Shown here: positions 43,932 through 53,872 of the stretch, one piece after another | Position numbering within the stretch: position 1 is the first letter of the stretch | How the letters are laid out: every line of letters begins with the position of its first letter | DNA from: Paracoccaceae bacterium | GTDB lineage: Bacteria; Pseudomonadota; Alphaproteobacteria; Rhodobacterales; Rhodobacteraceae | Reading direction: 5' to 3' | Length of the DNA: 64,000 nt | Assembly: GCA_009773375.1 (NCBI GenBank) | Contig: WRPH01000016.1 | Location: 1 to 64,000 of the forward strand | Made by a program: the position numbers and the translations under genes | The notes under the pieces: generated by a model | What the model was told of the DNA's origin: nothing | The model's database searches: none | Seen by the model: only the letters and a program-made list of their open reading frames with translations

Positions 43932-44395
43932 GCTACGACCCCGAAACCGATCTGATCCTGACCCGTGACATCAACGCCCCGCGCGAGGTGCTGTACACTT
44001 GTTGGACCACACCCGAACATCTGGTGCACTGGTTCGTGCCCAAACCGCACAAGGTCACCGCCTGCCGTTTGGATGTGCGCCCCGGCGGTGCCTGCAACAC
44101 CACCTTTGACGTGGACGGCACCGAGATGGAGAACAACGGCGTCTATCTGGAAGTGATCCCGAACGAAAAGCTGGTGTTTACCGACACCTACACCGAAGGC
44201 TGGAAGCCCAATCCCGAGCCCTTCATGACAGCGATCCTGACCTTTGAAGATATTGGCAACGGCCGCACCCGCTACACGGCGGTGGCGCGGCATCGTAGCA
44301 AGGAAACCGCGCAAACCCACAAGGATATGGGCTTTTATGACGGTTGGGGCACGGTGGTGGATCAGCTGGAAGCCTACGCTCAGGGGTTGAAATGA
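43928..44395 (+). CDS. SRPBCC/AHSA1-family protein (first of two)
   Basis: A 155-residue protein with the AHSA1 fold: R-D-I-N-A-P-R-E-V-L-Y-T-C-W-T-T-P-E-H-L at the start, a central P-G-G-A-C-N-T-T-F-D sheet and a long C-terminal helix (G-F-Y-D-G-W-G-T-V-V-D-Q-L). The fold forms a hydrophobic cavity and can bind small molecules or activate Hsp90. In ArsR-linked pairs the role is unknown. Start and stop overlap the neighbouring genes. Confidence 0.88.
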   Translation: MSYDPETDLILTRDINAPREVLYTCWTTPEHLVHWFVPKPHKVTACRLDVRPGGACNTTFDVDGTEMENNGVYLEVIPNEKLVFTDTYTEGWKPNPEPFMTAILTFEDIGNGRTRYTAVARHRSKETAQTHKDMGFYDGWGTVVDQLEAYAQGLK

Positions 44396-44838
44396 TGCAG
44401 GATCGCCAAATCACCCTGACCCGGCTGATCGCCGCCCCGCCCGAGGCCGTCTGGCGCTGCTGGACCGATCCGGAAATCCTGCCAAAGTGGTTCGGACCCG
44501 AAGGCTATTCCTGCATCACCAAGGAAATCGACTTGCGCGAAGGCGGACTCTGGCGGTTTGACATGATCGGGCCGGATGGCAAGGTCTGGCCGAACCGGCA
44601 CCGCTACACTTTGTCAGAACCGCCAAAGCGGCTGGAATTTCTGCTCGACGCCGATGATGACGGCTCCGAGCCGAAGGCGGTGGTGGTCACTCTTGCCTCC
44701 GAGGCAAATGGCACCCGGATCACGCAAGTCATGACCTTCCCGACACCCGAGATGTGCCGCGGCGCGCTGGCCTTCGGCGCCGATCGTCTGGGACAGACCA
44801 CCTTGGCAAAACTGGATGCGGCCGCGCAACGGCTCTGA
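44392..44838 (+). CDS. SRPBCC/AHSA1-family protein (second of two)
   Basis: A 148-residue paralogue with T-R-L-I-A-A-P-P-E-A-V-W-R-C-W-T-D-P-E and W-F-G-P-E-G-Y-S-C. It shares the overall order of motifs with the upstream copy and probably arose by an old duplication. ATG 44392 overlaps the previous stop (ATGA); an adjacent ATG at 44395 is also possible. Confidence 0.87.
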   Translation: MMQDRQITLTRLIAAPPEAVWRCWTDPEILPKWFGPEGYSCITKEIDLREGGLWRFDMIGPDGKVWPNRHRYTLSEPPKRLEFLLDADDDGSEPKAVVVTLASEANGTRITQVMTFPTPEMCRGALAFGADRLGQTTLAKLDAAAQRL

Positions 44839-44853
44839 TCCTTGGTCATCCTC

Positions 44854-44925
44854 TCTGTGAAAATATCCTCGGGGGGGCCAATTGCCTTGGCAATTGGGCT
44901 GGGGGGGGCAGACAGCCCCCCCTTT
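44854..44925 (-). repeat. composite extragenic element, copy 2 (reverse), bidirectional terminator
   Basis: Read on the minus strand the order is GC hairpin GGGGGGGC-TGTCT-GCCCCCCC (44902-44909 with 44915-44922), an AT palindrome CCAATTGCC/GGCAATTGG (44878-44897), and the tail CCCCCCCGAGGATATTTTCACAGA (44854-44877, shown in part). It lies between two convergent genes and can terminate both. The GC hairpin matches the one at 54250-54268 exactly apart from one extra base pair. Confidence 0.65.
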
Positions 44926-44940
44926 CCGCCGCCAGCCGCG

Positions 44941-46320
44941 TTAAAGATCAAGGCTCAACTGACCATACCGGCAGCGCGGCGGCGCGGCTTCGATCACTTC
45001 CATCGCGCGCGGGGTTGGCGCGCGCTGTGGTAAACGGCGTTCGGGCTTTGGGTGGCGGACAAGATCAACGATCGGCTCTGGGTAGCGGCGGCCCAGCACG
45101 CTTCCCGCGCCCGGCCACCTCCAGGGGGCGTGCAGGTCAGCATCCGGCACAACGGCCAATTCCGGCAACCAACGTCGGGTAAACGTCCCGGTCGGGTCAA
45201 GCGCTCGGCCTTGCATCACCGGATTGCAGACCTGCGCGCGGCCATCTGCGGCAAGCCGTTGCACCTGTGGCCAGTGAATCGCCGGGTCATAATCCGTCAG
45301 CCGCGCGGCCAGCGCCTCCCCCGCCGCCTGCCAGTCCAGCCGCAGATGCGTCCCGGCGCAGGCCACGACCAAAGCGCGCATGCGGAAATTCAGCCAGCCG
45401 GTGGCGGCAAGATAACGCAGGCAGGCGTCCAGAAACGGCAATCCGGTTTCAGCCCTTTGCCACGCCGCCAGCCGCGCGGCGGCACTGTTGTGCCGCAACA
45501 ACTCTGCGGTGGCCGACACCGGACGCGGGCATTGCGGCGGCGTCCCCAGCGCAGCATGCGGCTGATCGCGCAGACCAACCCGGGATTGAAATCCAGCCAG
45601 GGCCCCGCCCCAAAGCCCGGCAGGGCGGCCCTCCAGTCGCGCCGCAACAGCCTGTGCCACTTCGCGCCGCGACAGGCTGCCCTGCGCCAGATGCGGTGAC
45701 AACCGCGAGCAGGCGCGCTCGGCCAGCAGCGGCGAGCCGCTGGCGCTGCGATAGGTTTCGCCGCGATGGCTCAGAAAGGTTTCCAGCAAATCAAGCGCTT
45801 GGGCGCGGCCACCGTGCTGACGATGCGCGCAGCGATCCTCGCCCAGCCGCAGCGCGCGGGCGGTGGGGATCAACCCAGGCTCCAGCCCCGGCACCGCCGC
45901 AAGTGCGGGCGCTGGCAGGGCAGGGGTGCTGAAATCGGCGGACGGCAGCTGATCCCAGATGATGCCCGCTGCCTGCGCCCAGTCGGCGATCCTCTGGTCG
46001 CGGGCAGCGGCAAAGCCCGCAGCGGGTTCTGCATGGCTGACGATGCGGGTGATGTTGTGCTGCCGACACAGCCGCGCCAGCACCGCCTGCGCCTCGCCCA
46101 CCCGCACCAGCAATGGCGCGCCCAGATCGCCAAGCTGCTGGCGCAAATCCTCCAGACATTCGGCGGTGAAACCCCATTGCCGTGCCGAGGTATCCGGCTG
46201 CGCCCAATAGTCAGGCTCGACAATGTAAAGCGGCAAAACCGCCCCCAAACCGGCAGCATGGGACAGCGCCGGGTGGTCAAGCGTGCGCAGATCGCGTTTG
46301 AACCAGATGAGAACATTCAT
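44941..46320 (-). CDS. deoxyribodipyrimidine photolyase/cryptochrome-family protein
   Basis: A 459-residue flavoprotein. It starts M-N-V-L-I-W-F-K-R-D-L-R, the antenna-domain signature. The FAD-binding C-terminal half contains T-G-W-L-N-F-R-M-R-A-L-V-V-A and D-Y-D-P-A-I-H-W. It would repair UV-induced pyrimidine dimers with blue light, or act as a light sensor; the sequence does not settle which. ATG 46320 is the family start and the frame extends upstream without homology. Divergent from pepN by 139 bp. Confidence 0.88.
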   Translation of the reverse strand: MNVLIWFKRDLRTLDHPALSHAAGLGAVLPLYIVEPDYWAQPDTSARQWGFTAECLEDLRQQLGDLGAPLLVRVGEAQAVLARLCRQHNITRIVSHAEPAAGFAAARDQRIADWAQAAGIIWDQLPSADFSTPALPAPALAAVPGLEPGLIPTARALRLGEDRCAHRQHGGRAQALDLLETFLSHRGETYRSASGSPLLAERACSRLSPHLAQGSLSRREVAQAVAARLEGRPAGLWGGALAGFQSRVGLRDQPHAALGTPPQCPRPVSATAELLRHNSAAARLAAWQRAETGLPFLDACLRYLAATGWLNFRMRALVVACAGTHLRLDWQAAGEALAARLTDYDPAIHWPQVQRLAADGRAQVCNPVMQGRALDPTGTFTRRWLPELAVVPDADLHAPWRWPGAGSVLGRRYPEPIVDLVRHPKPERRLPQRAPTPRAMEVIEAAPPRCRYGQLSLDL

Positions 46321-46459
46321 GGAACATAGGTTTAGCGCAGGAATTGGCAGTGTAAAGATGCAACCCGCATCGGCCGCGGCAAGACCCGACAACCGGCGGC
46401 CATGCAGCCCCTTGCATCGGCGCGACGATTGCGAAAGCCTGAGCACAAAGGAGACCTCC

Positions 46460-49021
46460 ATGACCGCCGATGATCCCCGCACCATTCGTCTGGCCGAGTA
46501 TCAGCCGTTCAGCCATCTGGTTGATCAGGTCACACTGACCTTTCAGTTGCACCCGCAAGACACGCGGGTTCGCGCACGGCTGCAGATGCGACCGAATCCG
46601 GCAGCGCGGGCAGGACAAGATCTGCGGCTGGACGGCGAGGGGCTGGCGTTGCAGGGCTGCTGGATTTCGGGTGTGCCGGTTCAGGCGACACCCGATAGCA
46701 CTGGCGTGACCCTTGCCGCCGATCTCTTGCCCGATGGCCCTTTCGTGCTGGAAACCGAGGTGCTGATCGCGCCCGAAGGCAATACCGCGCTGGAGGGGCT
46801 TTACATGTCAAATGGCATGTATTGCACCCAATGCGAGGCGGAAGGCTTTCGCAAGATCACCTTCTATCCCGACCGCCCCGATGTGATGGCGCGCTTCCAT
46901 GTGCGGGTGGAAAGCGATCTGCCGGTGCTGCTGTCCAACGGCAACCCGGTGGCGCAAGGCGCGGGCTGGGCGGAATGGGATGACCCTTGGCCGAAGCCCA
47001 GCTATCTGTTTGCGCTGGTGGCAGGCGATCTGGTCAACCATCCCGGCACTTTCCGCACCATGACAGGCCGCGATGTGGCGCTGAATATCTGGGTGCGACC
47101 GGGCGACGAAGGCCGCTGTGCCTGGGGCATGGCCGCGCTGAAAGCCTCGATGAAGTGGGATGAAGACACCTACGGGCGCGAATATGATCTGGATATGTTC
47201 AACATCGTCGCGGTGGATGATTTCAACATGGGTGCGATGGAAAACAAGGGGCTGAACATCTTCAACTCCAAGGCGGTTCTTGCCAGCCCCGAAACCGCCA
47301 CCGACGATGATTTTGCCCGTGTCGAGGCGATTATCGCGCATGAATATTTCCACAACTGGACCGGCAATCGCATCACCTGCCGCGATTGGTTTCAGTTGTG
47401 CCTGAAGGAAGGGCTGACGGTGTTCCGTGATCAGCAGTTCTCGGGTGATATGCGCTCACACGCGGTCAAACGCATCGAAGATGTGCTGATGCTGCGTGCC
47501 CGGCAGTTCCGCGAAGATGGCGGCCCCTTGGCGCATCCGGTGCGGCCCGATCACTACATCGAGATCAACAATTTTTACACCGCGACCGTTTATGAAAAAG
47601 GTGCCGAGGTGATCGGGATGCTGAAACGGCTGGTCGGTGACGCCGATTACGCCCGCGCGCTCGATCTGTATTTTGATCGGCACGATGGTCAGGCGGCGAC
47701 GATTGAAGACTGGCTGAAGGTGTTCGAAGACACCACCGGCCGCGATCTGAGCCAGTTCAAGCTATGGTATACCGAAGCAGGCACCCCGGTTCTGAAGGTG
47801 TATGAGGCGTGGAACGCGGGCAGTTACACCCTGACGCTGGCACAAACCAATCCGCCGACGCCGGGGCAGCCGCAAAAATCTGCCAAGGTTATTCCGGTGG
47901 CCGTCGGGCTTTTGAACCCCAATGGTGACGAGGTGGTGCCGACCACGGTGCTGGAACTGACGCAAGCCGTGCAAAGCTTTCATTTTGAAGGGCTTTCGGC
48001 GCGCCCGGTCGCCTCGATCCTGCGCGGCTTTTCCGCGCCAGTGATTGTGGAGCGTGATGTCCCGGCGCAAGAGCGCGCCTTCCTGCTGGCGCATGACACT
48101 GACCCGTTCAACCGCTGGGATGCAGGGCGGGCGTTGGCCAAAGATGTGCTGGCGCGGATGATCGTCAAGGGTGCAAAGCCATTGCCCGATCTGCTTGATG
48201 GGCTGGCGCGGCTGGCGTTTGACGACAGCCTCGATCCGGCCTTCCGCGCGCTGGCGCTGCGCTTGCCGGGTGAAGACGACATGGCGGCAACGCTGCATGC
48301 GGCGGGGCATGTGCCGGACCCGGCAGCGATCTATCGCGCACGCAAGGCGCTGCATCTGGTTCTGGCCGAAACGCTGGCCGCCGGACTACCGGCGCTGGAG
48401 GCCGCTTGCCGGGTTCAGGGCGGATTTACCCCCGATGCAGCCTCGGCAGGCAAACGCGCGCTGCGACTGGTCTGCCTTTCGCTGCTGACGCGGCTGGATG
48501 GCGGCGCAGCAGCGCGGGCGGCTTATGCGGCGGCGGACACTATGACCGAAAGCTTCGGCAGCCTCGCCGTGTTGCTGGAAAATGGCGCGGGGGAGGCAGA
48601 ACTGGCCGCATTCGAGGCAAAATGGCGCGGCGACCGGCTGGTGATGGACAAGTGGTTTGCGGTGCAGGTGGCAGGCTCGGCCCCTGATCAAACCGCGGCG
48701 GTGGTGCGGCAGCTGACGGTGCATCCAGCATTCGACTGGAAAAACCCCAATCGCTTCCGCGCGGTATTCGGCGCGCTGGCCGGCAATCATGCTGGATTTC
48801 ATCACGACAGCGGCGAAGCCTATGGCCTGCTGGCCGACTGGTTGATCAAGCTGGATGGCGCAAATCCGCAAACAGCGGCGCGGATGTCCACCGGCTTTGA
48901 AAGCTGGCCGCGCTACGATGCGGATCGGCAGGCGATGATGCGGGCGGCGTTGCAGCGGATCATGGCGGCCCCCGGCCTCTCGCGCGATCTGTCAGAAATG
49001 GCAGGCCGGATGCTGGGTTAG
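46460..49021 (+). CDS. pepN: aminopeptidase N (M1 family)
   Basis: An 853-residue zinc metallopeptidase that removes N-terminal residues from peptides. The exopeptidase motif G-A-M-E-N-K-G is near residue 258 and the zinc site H-E-Y-F-H-N-W near residue 293 with the downstream Glu. Length and the C-terminal helical domain match the E. coli-type PepN subgroup. AAAGGAGA before ATG 46460 fixes the start. Its stop overlaps that of the convergent transglycosylase gene. Confidence 0.96.
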   Translation: MTADDPRTIRLAEYQPFSHLVDQVTLTFQLHPQDTRVRARLQMRPNPAARAGQDLRLDGEGLALQGCWISGVPVQATPDSTGVTLAADLLPDGPFVLETEVLIAPEGNTALEGLYMSNGMYCTQCEAEGFRKITFYPDRPDVMARFHVRVESDLPVLLSNGNPVAQGAGWAEWDDPWPKPSYLFALVAGDLVNHPGTFRTMTGRDVALNIWVRPGDEGRCAWGMAALKASMKWDEDTYGREYDLDMFNIVAVDDFNMGAMENKGLNIFNSKAVLASPETATDDDFARVEAIIAHEYFHNWTGNRITCRDWFQLCLKEGLTVFRDQQFSGDMRSHAVKRIEDVLMLRARQFREDGGPLAHPVRPDHYIEINNFYTATVYEKGAEVIGMLKRLVGDADYARALDLYFDRHDGQAATIEDWLKVFEDTTGRDLSQFKLWYTEAGTPVLKVYEAWNAGSYTLTLAQTNPPTPGQPQKSAKVIPVAVGLLNPNGDEVVPTTVLELTQAVQSFHFEGLSARPVASILRGFSAPVIVERDVPAQERAFLLAHDTDPFNRWDAGRALAKDVLARMIVKGAKPLPDLLDGLARLAFDDSLDPAFRALALRLPGEDDMAATLHAAGHVPDPAAIYRARKALHLVLAETLAAGLPALEAACRVQGGFTPDAASAGKRALRLVCLSLLTRLDGGAAARAAYAAADTMTESFGSLAVLLENGAGEAELAAFEAKWRGDRLVMDKWFAVQVAGSAPDQTAAVVRQLTVHPAFDWKNPNRFRAVFGALAGNHAGFHHDSGEAYGLLADWLIKLDGANPQTAARMSTGFESWPRYDADRQAMMRAALQRIMAAPGLSRDLSEMAGRMLG

Positions 49022-49593
49022 CCCGTGCAGTAAGCCTGCTGGCCGGTCCATGCCGCGATATTGGCGCGGACCTTGGCTTTGCTCATCGGGCCCCAGTCGC
49101 GGGCAACACCACGGTTTCCCTTGCCGCTGACCATACCGTCACGGCCGACCTGCCTGGCGATGATCTTGACGGCGCACTCCAGATTTGCCTCGCCGCTTTT
49201 CAGATCGCTGCCGGACCTTGCCTCGCAGCGATAAGCGGCAGCGGTCTTGGTGGAAATCTGCATCAGCCCGAAATAGCGCCCTGCACCAGAGGCTTTGGCG
49301 TTATAACCACTTTCGTATTTTGCAATCGCCGACAGCACGCCAACCCAGAACGCCCGGCGATCTTCCATTGAGGCGGACTCGTAGCCCGGGCACCAAGTGG
49401 CAATATCATCGGGCACCTGCGACGCAAGGCTGCCGTCATATTTCGCCACCGAAACCAGCGCCGCATTGGTCCATTTCGCCGCTTCGGGCACATGATCCCA
49501 GCGCATTTTCGGCAAAGGTTCAGCTTGAACAGCCGAAAGGCTTGCGAAAAGAGACAGGGCAAAGGCCGCGCCGAAGAGGGAAGTAATCCGCAT
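49018..49593 (-). CDS. periplasmic lytic transglycosylase (SLT domain)
   Basis: A 191-residue secreted protein. A Sec signal peptide of about 24 residues ends V-Q-A. The SLT-like catalytic core has the likely catalytic Glu in A-K-Y-E-S-G-Y-N, followed by Y-F-G-L-M-Q-I-S. Four Cys remain in the mature part and could form disulfides. Members cleave peptidoglycan glycan strands. It begins 180 bp from gatB on the opposite strand. Confidence 0.88.
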   Translation of the reverse strand: MRITSLFGAAFALSLFASLSAVQAEPLPKMRWDHVPEAAKWTNAALVSVAKYDGSLASQVPDDIATWCPGYESASMEDRRAFWVGVLSAIAKYESGYNAKASGAGRYFGLMQISTKTAAAYRCEARSGSDLKSGEANLECAVKIIARQVGRDGMVSGKGNRGVARDWGPMSKAKVRANIAAWTGQQAYCTG

Positions 49594-49772
49594 TAGTCCG
49601 CATCTGGTTGCGCCGCACCGCTATGCACGACGGGGGGGTGATCGGTCGATTCCGCCCCTGTGACAAGGTTTCCAGCCCCGCTTTGCGCCAAATCGGCAGG
49701 TTTCCGCCACCCCGGCCCTTGCCGACGCGGGGCAGCCTGCCTAAACAGACGGGTGAAACCACGGAGAATGCC

Positions 49773-51284
49773 ATGCTGGATCTGACCTATGAAGCGCCGA
49801 AACCCAAGGTCATTGCCGGGGTAAAGCACGACTGGGAACTGGTGATCGGGATGGAGATTCACGCCCAGGTGTCGTCGAACGCCAAGCTGTTCTCGGGGGC
49901 TTCGACGCAGGTCGGGGCCGAGCCGAACTCGAACGTCGCCTTCGTCGATGCGGCAATGCCGGGGATGCTGCCGGTGATCAACGAGTTCTGCGTGGAACAG
50001 GCGGTGCGCACCGGGCTTGGGCTGAAAGCCGCGATCAACCTGCGGTCGGCCTTTGACCGCAAGAACTATTTCTACCCCGATCTGCCGCAGGGCTATCAGA
50101 TTTCGCAGCTCTATCACCCCATCGTCGGCGAGGGCGAAGTGCTGGTGGAACTGTCGCCGGGCGTCGCCCGTCTGGTGCGGGTCGAACGCATCCACCTCGA
50201 ACAGGACGCGGGCAAGTCGATCCACGACATGGACCCGACGATGTCTTTCGTCGATTTCAACCGCACCGGCGTTGCGCTGATGGAAATCGTCTCGCGCCCC
50301 GACATTCGTGGCCCGGAAGAGGCCGCGGCCTATGTCGTCAAGCTGCGGCAAATCCTGCGCTATCTGGGCACCTGCGATGGTGACATGCAGCACGGCAACC
50401 TGCGCGCCGATGTGAACGTGTCGGTCTGCCGCCCCGGCCAATATGAAAAATATCAAGCCACGCAAGACTTTAGCCATCTGGGCACGCGCTGCGAGATCAA
50501 GAACATGAACTCGATGCGCTTCATCCAACTGGCGATCGACTTTGAAGCGCGCCGCCAGATTGCCATTCTGGAGGATGGCGGCTCGGTCGTGCAGGAAACC
50601 CGGCTCTATGACCCGGACAAGAACGAAACCCGCAGCATGCGCAGCAAGGAAGAGGCGCATGACTACCGCTATTTCCCTTGTCCGGACCTGTTGCCACTGG
50701 AAATCGAACAGGCTTGGGTTGATGACATCGCGGCGAAAATGCCGGAATTGCCCGACGCCAAGAAAGCCCGCTTCATGGGCGATTTCGGTCTGACAGACTA
50801 TGATGCCAACGTGCTGACCGCCGATCTGGAATCGGCTGGCTTCTTCGAGGCCGTGGCGCAGGGCCGCGACGGCAAGCAGGCGGCAAACTGGGTGATCAAT
50901 GAACTCTTTGGTCGTCTGAACAAAGAGGGCAAGTCGATTGCGCAAAGCCCGGTTTCGGCGGCACAGCTTGGCGGTGTGCTGGACCTGAAGGCGAAGGGCA
51001 CGATTTCGGGCAAGATGGCCAAGGATCTGTTTGAAATCCTGTGGACCGAAGGCGGCGATCCCGCCGAAGTTGCGGCGGCTCATGGCATGCAGCAAGTGAC
51101 CGATACCGGCGCGATTGAGGCGGCACTCGATGCGCTGATCGCGGCCAACCCGGATCAGGTCGAAAAAGCCAAGGTCAACGCCAAGCTGGCGGGCTGGTTC
51201 ACCGGGCAGGTGCTGAAATCCACCGGTGGCAAGGCCAACCCGGCGATTGTCAACGCTTTGGTGGCGCAAAAGCTCGGGCTGTAA
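49773..51284 (+). CDS. gatB: aspartyl/glutamyl-tRNA amidotransferase subunit B
   Basis: A 503-residue GatB, the kinase/tRNA-binding subunit of GatCAB that amidates misacylated Glu-tRNA(Gln) and Asp-tRNA(Asn). Key motifs are [27 protein letters not shown]-like L-E-Q-D-A-G-K-S and M-E-I-V-S-R-P-D-I, followed by the C-terminal YqeY-like domain. ATG 49773 has ACGGAGAATG upstream. No gatA or gatC neighbours it. A terminator hairpin follows. Confidence 0.97.
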   Translation: MLDLTYEAPKPKVIAGVKHDWELVIGMEIHAQVSSNAKLFSGASTQVGAEPNSNVAFVDAAMPGMLPVINEFCVEQAVRTGLGLKAAINLRSAFDRKNYFYPDLPQGYQISQLYHPIVGEGEVLVELSPGVARLVRVERIHLEQDAGKSIHDMDPTMSFVDFNRTGVALMEIVSRPDIRGPEEAAAYVVKLRQILRYLGTCDGDMQHGNLRADVNVSVCRPGQYEKYQATQDFSHLGTRCEIKNMNSMRFIQLAIDFEARRQIAILEDGGSVVQETRLYDPDKNETRSMRSKEEAHDYRYFPCPDLLPLEIEQAWVDDIAAKMPELPDAKKARFMGDFGLTDYDANVLTADLESAGFFEAVAQGRDGKQAANWVINELFGRLNKEGKSIAQSPVSAAQLGGVLDLKAKGTISGKMAKDLFEILWTEGGDPAEVAAAHGMQQVTDTGAIEAALDALIAANPDQVEKAKVNAKLAGWFTGQVLKSTGGKANPAIVNALVAQKLGL

Positions 51285-51295
51285 GCCCGCGGTGC

Positions 51296-51334
51296 GTGAC
51301 ACCCGGTTTTCGCCGCGCGCAAACCGGGCGTCAC
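51296..51334 (+). terminator. gatB terminator hairpin
   Basis: GTGAC-A-CCCGGTTT (51296-51309) pairs with AAACCGGG-C-GTCAC (51321-51334), one mismatch, loop of 11 bases. The stem stands 11 bases after the gatB stop codon. Confidence 0.6.
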
Positions 51335-51433
51335 ACACCATACCTCTGGCCAGAGCATGGGGCGCCTTGCGGGGTGCCCTTTTGTTTTGTGCCCACGGCG
51401 AAACCGGTTAGGCTTCGGGGACGGGGGGCGATC

Positions 51434-52084
51434 ATGACAGCAGTGCTATATTTTTCACGCAATCCGAACCCGCGATTGGCGGTCGCCGTGGCGCGGCATC
51501 TGGGTGCGGATGTGAAATTTGGATGGGCCGCGCCGTTTGATCCGGCGCAAAGCCCGCGCTTTCGTGCACTGAACCCAAGCTTGCGGCTGCCTATTCTGGT
51601 CGAGAACGGCCGGTCGTTGTGGGAGGCCGACGCGATCGCCTGCCACCTGTCGATGCAAGTGGGGGCGAATTTCTGGCGGATGGATGCCGACTTGCCCGAC
51701 ATGATCCGCTGGATCAGCTGGGGCAAAGCCAATTTCGTGCAGGCCTGCGATGCGGTGCATTTTGAACTGGGCACCAAGCAACGCTACGGTCTGGGGCCAG
51801 TTGATCCGCGCGCCTTGGCCGAAGGGCGGCGGCTGTTTCACGAAGCTGCTGCGCAATTGAACGCGCATCTGGCCGGTCGGTCGTTTCTGCTGGACAGCGG
51901 CCTGTCCTACGCTGATTTCCGCATGGCAAGCTTTCTGCCGTTCAACGATATCGCGGGATTGCCGTTGCTCGACTACCCCGATGTGGCGCGCTGGTATCGG
52001 GAAATTGAACATCTTCCTGCCTGGAGAGACCCGTTCTTCGGGCTGCATGTCCCGGCTTTGCCGCCGGTTCCGGGGCATGGCTAG
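51434..52084 (+). CDS. glutathione S-transferase family protein
   Basis: A 216-residue GST-like protein. The thioredoxin-fold N-terminal half has S-R-N-P-N-P-R in the position of the catalytic Ser/Cys/Tyr, followed by the cis-Pro motif L-R-L-P-I-L and E-A-D-A-I-A-C-H-L. A helical C-terminal domain follows from residue 85. Substrate unknown. ATG 51434 is used; upstream in-frame codons add no homology. Confidence 0.86.
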   Translation: MTAVLYFSRNPNPRLAVAVARHLGADVKFGWAAPFDPAQSPRFRALNPSLRLPILVENGRSLWEADAIACHLSMQVGANFWRMDADLPDMIRWISWGKANFVQACDAVHFELGTKQRYGLGPVDPRALAEGRRLFHEAAAQLNAHLAGRSFLLDSGLSYADFRMASFLPFNDIAGLPLLDYPDVARWYREIEHLPAWRDPFFGLHVPALPPVPGHG

Positions 52085-52219
52085 CGGCACCGGTGATCCG
52101 GCCCACCGCATCTTGTGGTGTGGCGAAAAACGAACCGTCATTGGCAAAAATCCTTTGCCCGCATGGTCTTGGCGCGCGAATCTGAGTATTCTCCTCAAGT
52201 TTGATGCAGGAGCGACCCA

Positions 52220-52585
52220 ATGCAGCGGTACGAATATAAAGTGATTCCGGCGCCTCGGAAGGGTGAGAAGTTGCGCGGGGTGAAGACCAGCGAAGATCGC
52301 TTTGCCTTGGCGCTGACCGCTCTGATGAACGATCTGGGTCGCGACGGCTGGGAATATATCCGCGCCGATACGCTGCCGGTGGATGAGCGGGTTGGCTTTA
52401 CTGGCACGAAAACCACCTTCCAGAATCTGCTGGTTTTTCGGCGGGAACTGGCGGTCGAGCCGGGCCAAAAGCTGCTGGCGGTCGAGCCGGCGCTTGCTGT
52501 GCCAAAGCTGGGCCCGGCTGATGCGGCCCCTGCCGGGGCGGCTCCGGCCTTGGGGCCGGCCAATCCGAGCCTTGCGGCCGAGTGA
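52220..52585 (+). CDS. DUF4177 domain protein
   Basis: A 121-residue protein. The first about 75 residues (Y-E-Y-K-V-I-P-A-P, L-N-D-L-G-R-D-G-W-E-Y) match the DUF4177 pattern. The last 45 residues are Ala/Pro/Gly-rich low complexity. No signal peptide. Function unknown in the family. Its stop abuts that of the aminotransferase on the other strand. Confidence 0.85.
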   Translation: MQRYEYKVIPAPRKGEKLRGVKTSEDRFALALTALMNDLGRDGWEYIRADTLPVDERVGFTGTKTTFQNLLVFRRELAVEPGQKLLAVEPALAVPKLGPADAAPAGAAPALGPANPSLAAE

Positions 52586-53704
52586 TCAGCCTGCTGCCTG
52601 CAAGGCTGCGGGAAGGGCTTGTTCAAAGGCCGCAAGCGCGGCTTCGTCACCCAGACTGACCCGGATGCAGCGGTCCAGCGGGGCTATGCCGGGCATGCGC
52701 ACGAAGATGCCCCGACTGCCCAATTCGGCCAGAACACGACGGGCGTAGTCTCCATCGCGGGTGCAATCGAGCGTAACAAAATTGGTGGCTGACGGCAGCG
52801 GGATCAACCCGTTGGCTTTGGCGACGCCTTGCAGACGCAGGCGGGCGGTGGCAGTTTTGCTGCGGATCTGCGCCAGATAATCCTGATCGTGCAATGCAGC
52901 CAGCGCTCCGGCTTGGGCGACGCGGCCCACCCCGAAATGATTGCGGACCTTGTCAAACGCGGTGGCCAGCGGCGCGGCGGTGATGGCGTAGCCGACCCGC
53001 AGTCCAGCCAACCCGTGGGCCTTCGAGAAGGTGCGGAACCGGATCAGGTTGGGGGTGTCGGCAGGCAGGTCGGGTGCGGTGCCAGGCGGGGCGAGGTCGA
53101 TATAGGCCTCATCCAGCACCAACAGGGTTTCGCCGGGCAGGTTGGCGAGCAGGCCTTCGATGACGCGGCCGGGATGGTGGCTGCCCATCGGGTTGTCGGG
53201 GTTGGCGAGGTAAAGCAGGCGGGCGCGGGTCTGGGCGGCGAGGGCAAGCAGCGCCTCGGGGTCTTCATGGTTGCCGCAGTAGGGCGCACGGTGCAGGGTG
53301 CCGCCGTATCCCGTCACATGGAAATTGAAGGTGGGGTAAGCCCCCAGCGAGGTCACCACCGGCGTTCCCGGCTCGATCATCAGGCGGGCGAGGTAGCCGA
53401 GCAGGCCGTCGATACCTTCGCCGACCACGATGTTTTCCGGGCTGCAGCCGTGGTGGGCGGCGAGGGCGGCTTTCAGATCGTACAGCTCGGGGTCGCCATA
53501 CATCCACGCCTCGGAGGCGGCTTTGCTCATCGCAGCGACAGCGGCGGGCGACGGGCCGAATAGCGATTCGTTGGCACCCAGCCGGGCGCTGAACCGGCGG
53601 CCCTGACGGCGCTCCAGCGTTTCGGGGCCGGTGAAGGGCACGATGGAGGGCAGCGTGGCTGCGAGAGCAGTCAGGATGGGGGCGGTGAGGATCGGTGCTG
53701 TCAT
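52586..53704 (-). CDS. histidinol-phosphate aminotransferase-like PLP enzyme
   Basis: A 372-residue fold-I aminotransferase. The PLP lysine lies in F-R-T-F-S-K-A-H-G-L-A-G-L-R-V-G-Y. Other family marks are A-N-P-D-N-P-M-G, D-E-A-Y-I-D-L and R-V-S-L-G near the end. Similar proteins include HisC and other amino acid aminotransferases; without neighbouring his genes the role is uncertain. The N-terminus contains a short A-P-I-L-T repeated twice. ATG 53704 is used. Confidence 0.88.
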   Translation of the reverse strand: MTAPILTAPILTALAATLPSIVPFTGPETLERRQGRRFSARLGANESLFGPSPAAVAAMSKAASEAWMYGDPELYDLKAALAAHHGCSPENIVVGEGIDGLLGYLARLMIEPGTPVVTSLGAYPTFNFHVTGYGGTLHRAPYCGNHEDPEALLALAAQTRARLLYLANPDNPMGSHHPGRVIEGLLANLPGETLLVLDEAYIDLAPPGTAPDLPADTPNLIRFRTFSKAHGLAGLRVGYAITAAPLATAFDKVRNHFGVGRVAQAGALAALHDQDYLAQIRSKTATARLRLQGVAKANGLIPLPSATNFVTLDCTRDGDYARRVLAELGSRGIFVRMPGIAPLDRCIRVSLGDEAALAAFEQALPAALQAAG

Positions 53705-53872
53705 GCCGCAGATTTGGCCGGATTTGCGCCGGGCTGGCAAGAGGGATTTCGGGTCAAATGTCGATGGTCCCAACTCGGGACCAAAAAATATGCCGCATTA
53801 TCATATGGATGGGTCTGCCCGGTTAAGGGATTATTAACGATTGGTCGGCGTATGCCACCTTGCCCGCGCCGC

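Noticed and set aside
49593-51341. Minus-strand frame of 582 codons opposite gatB
   Set aside because: Shadow of a conserved gene; no homology or start signals.
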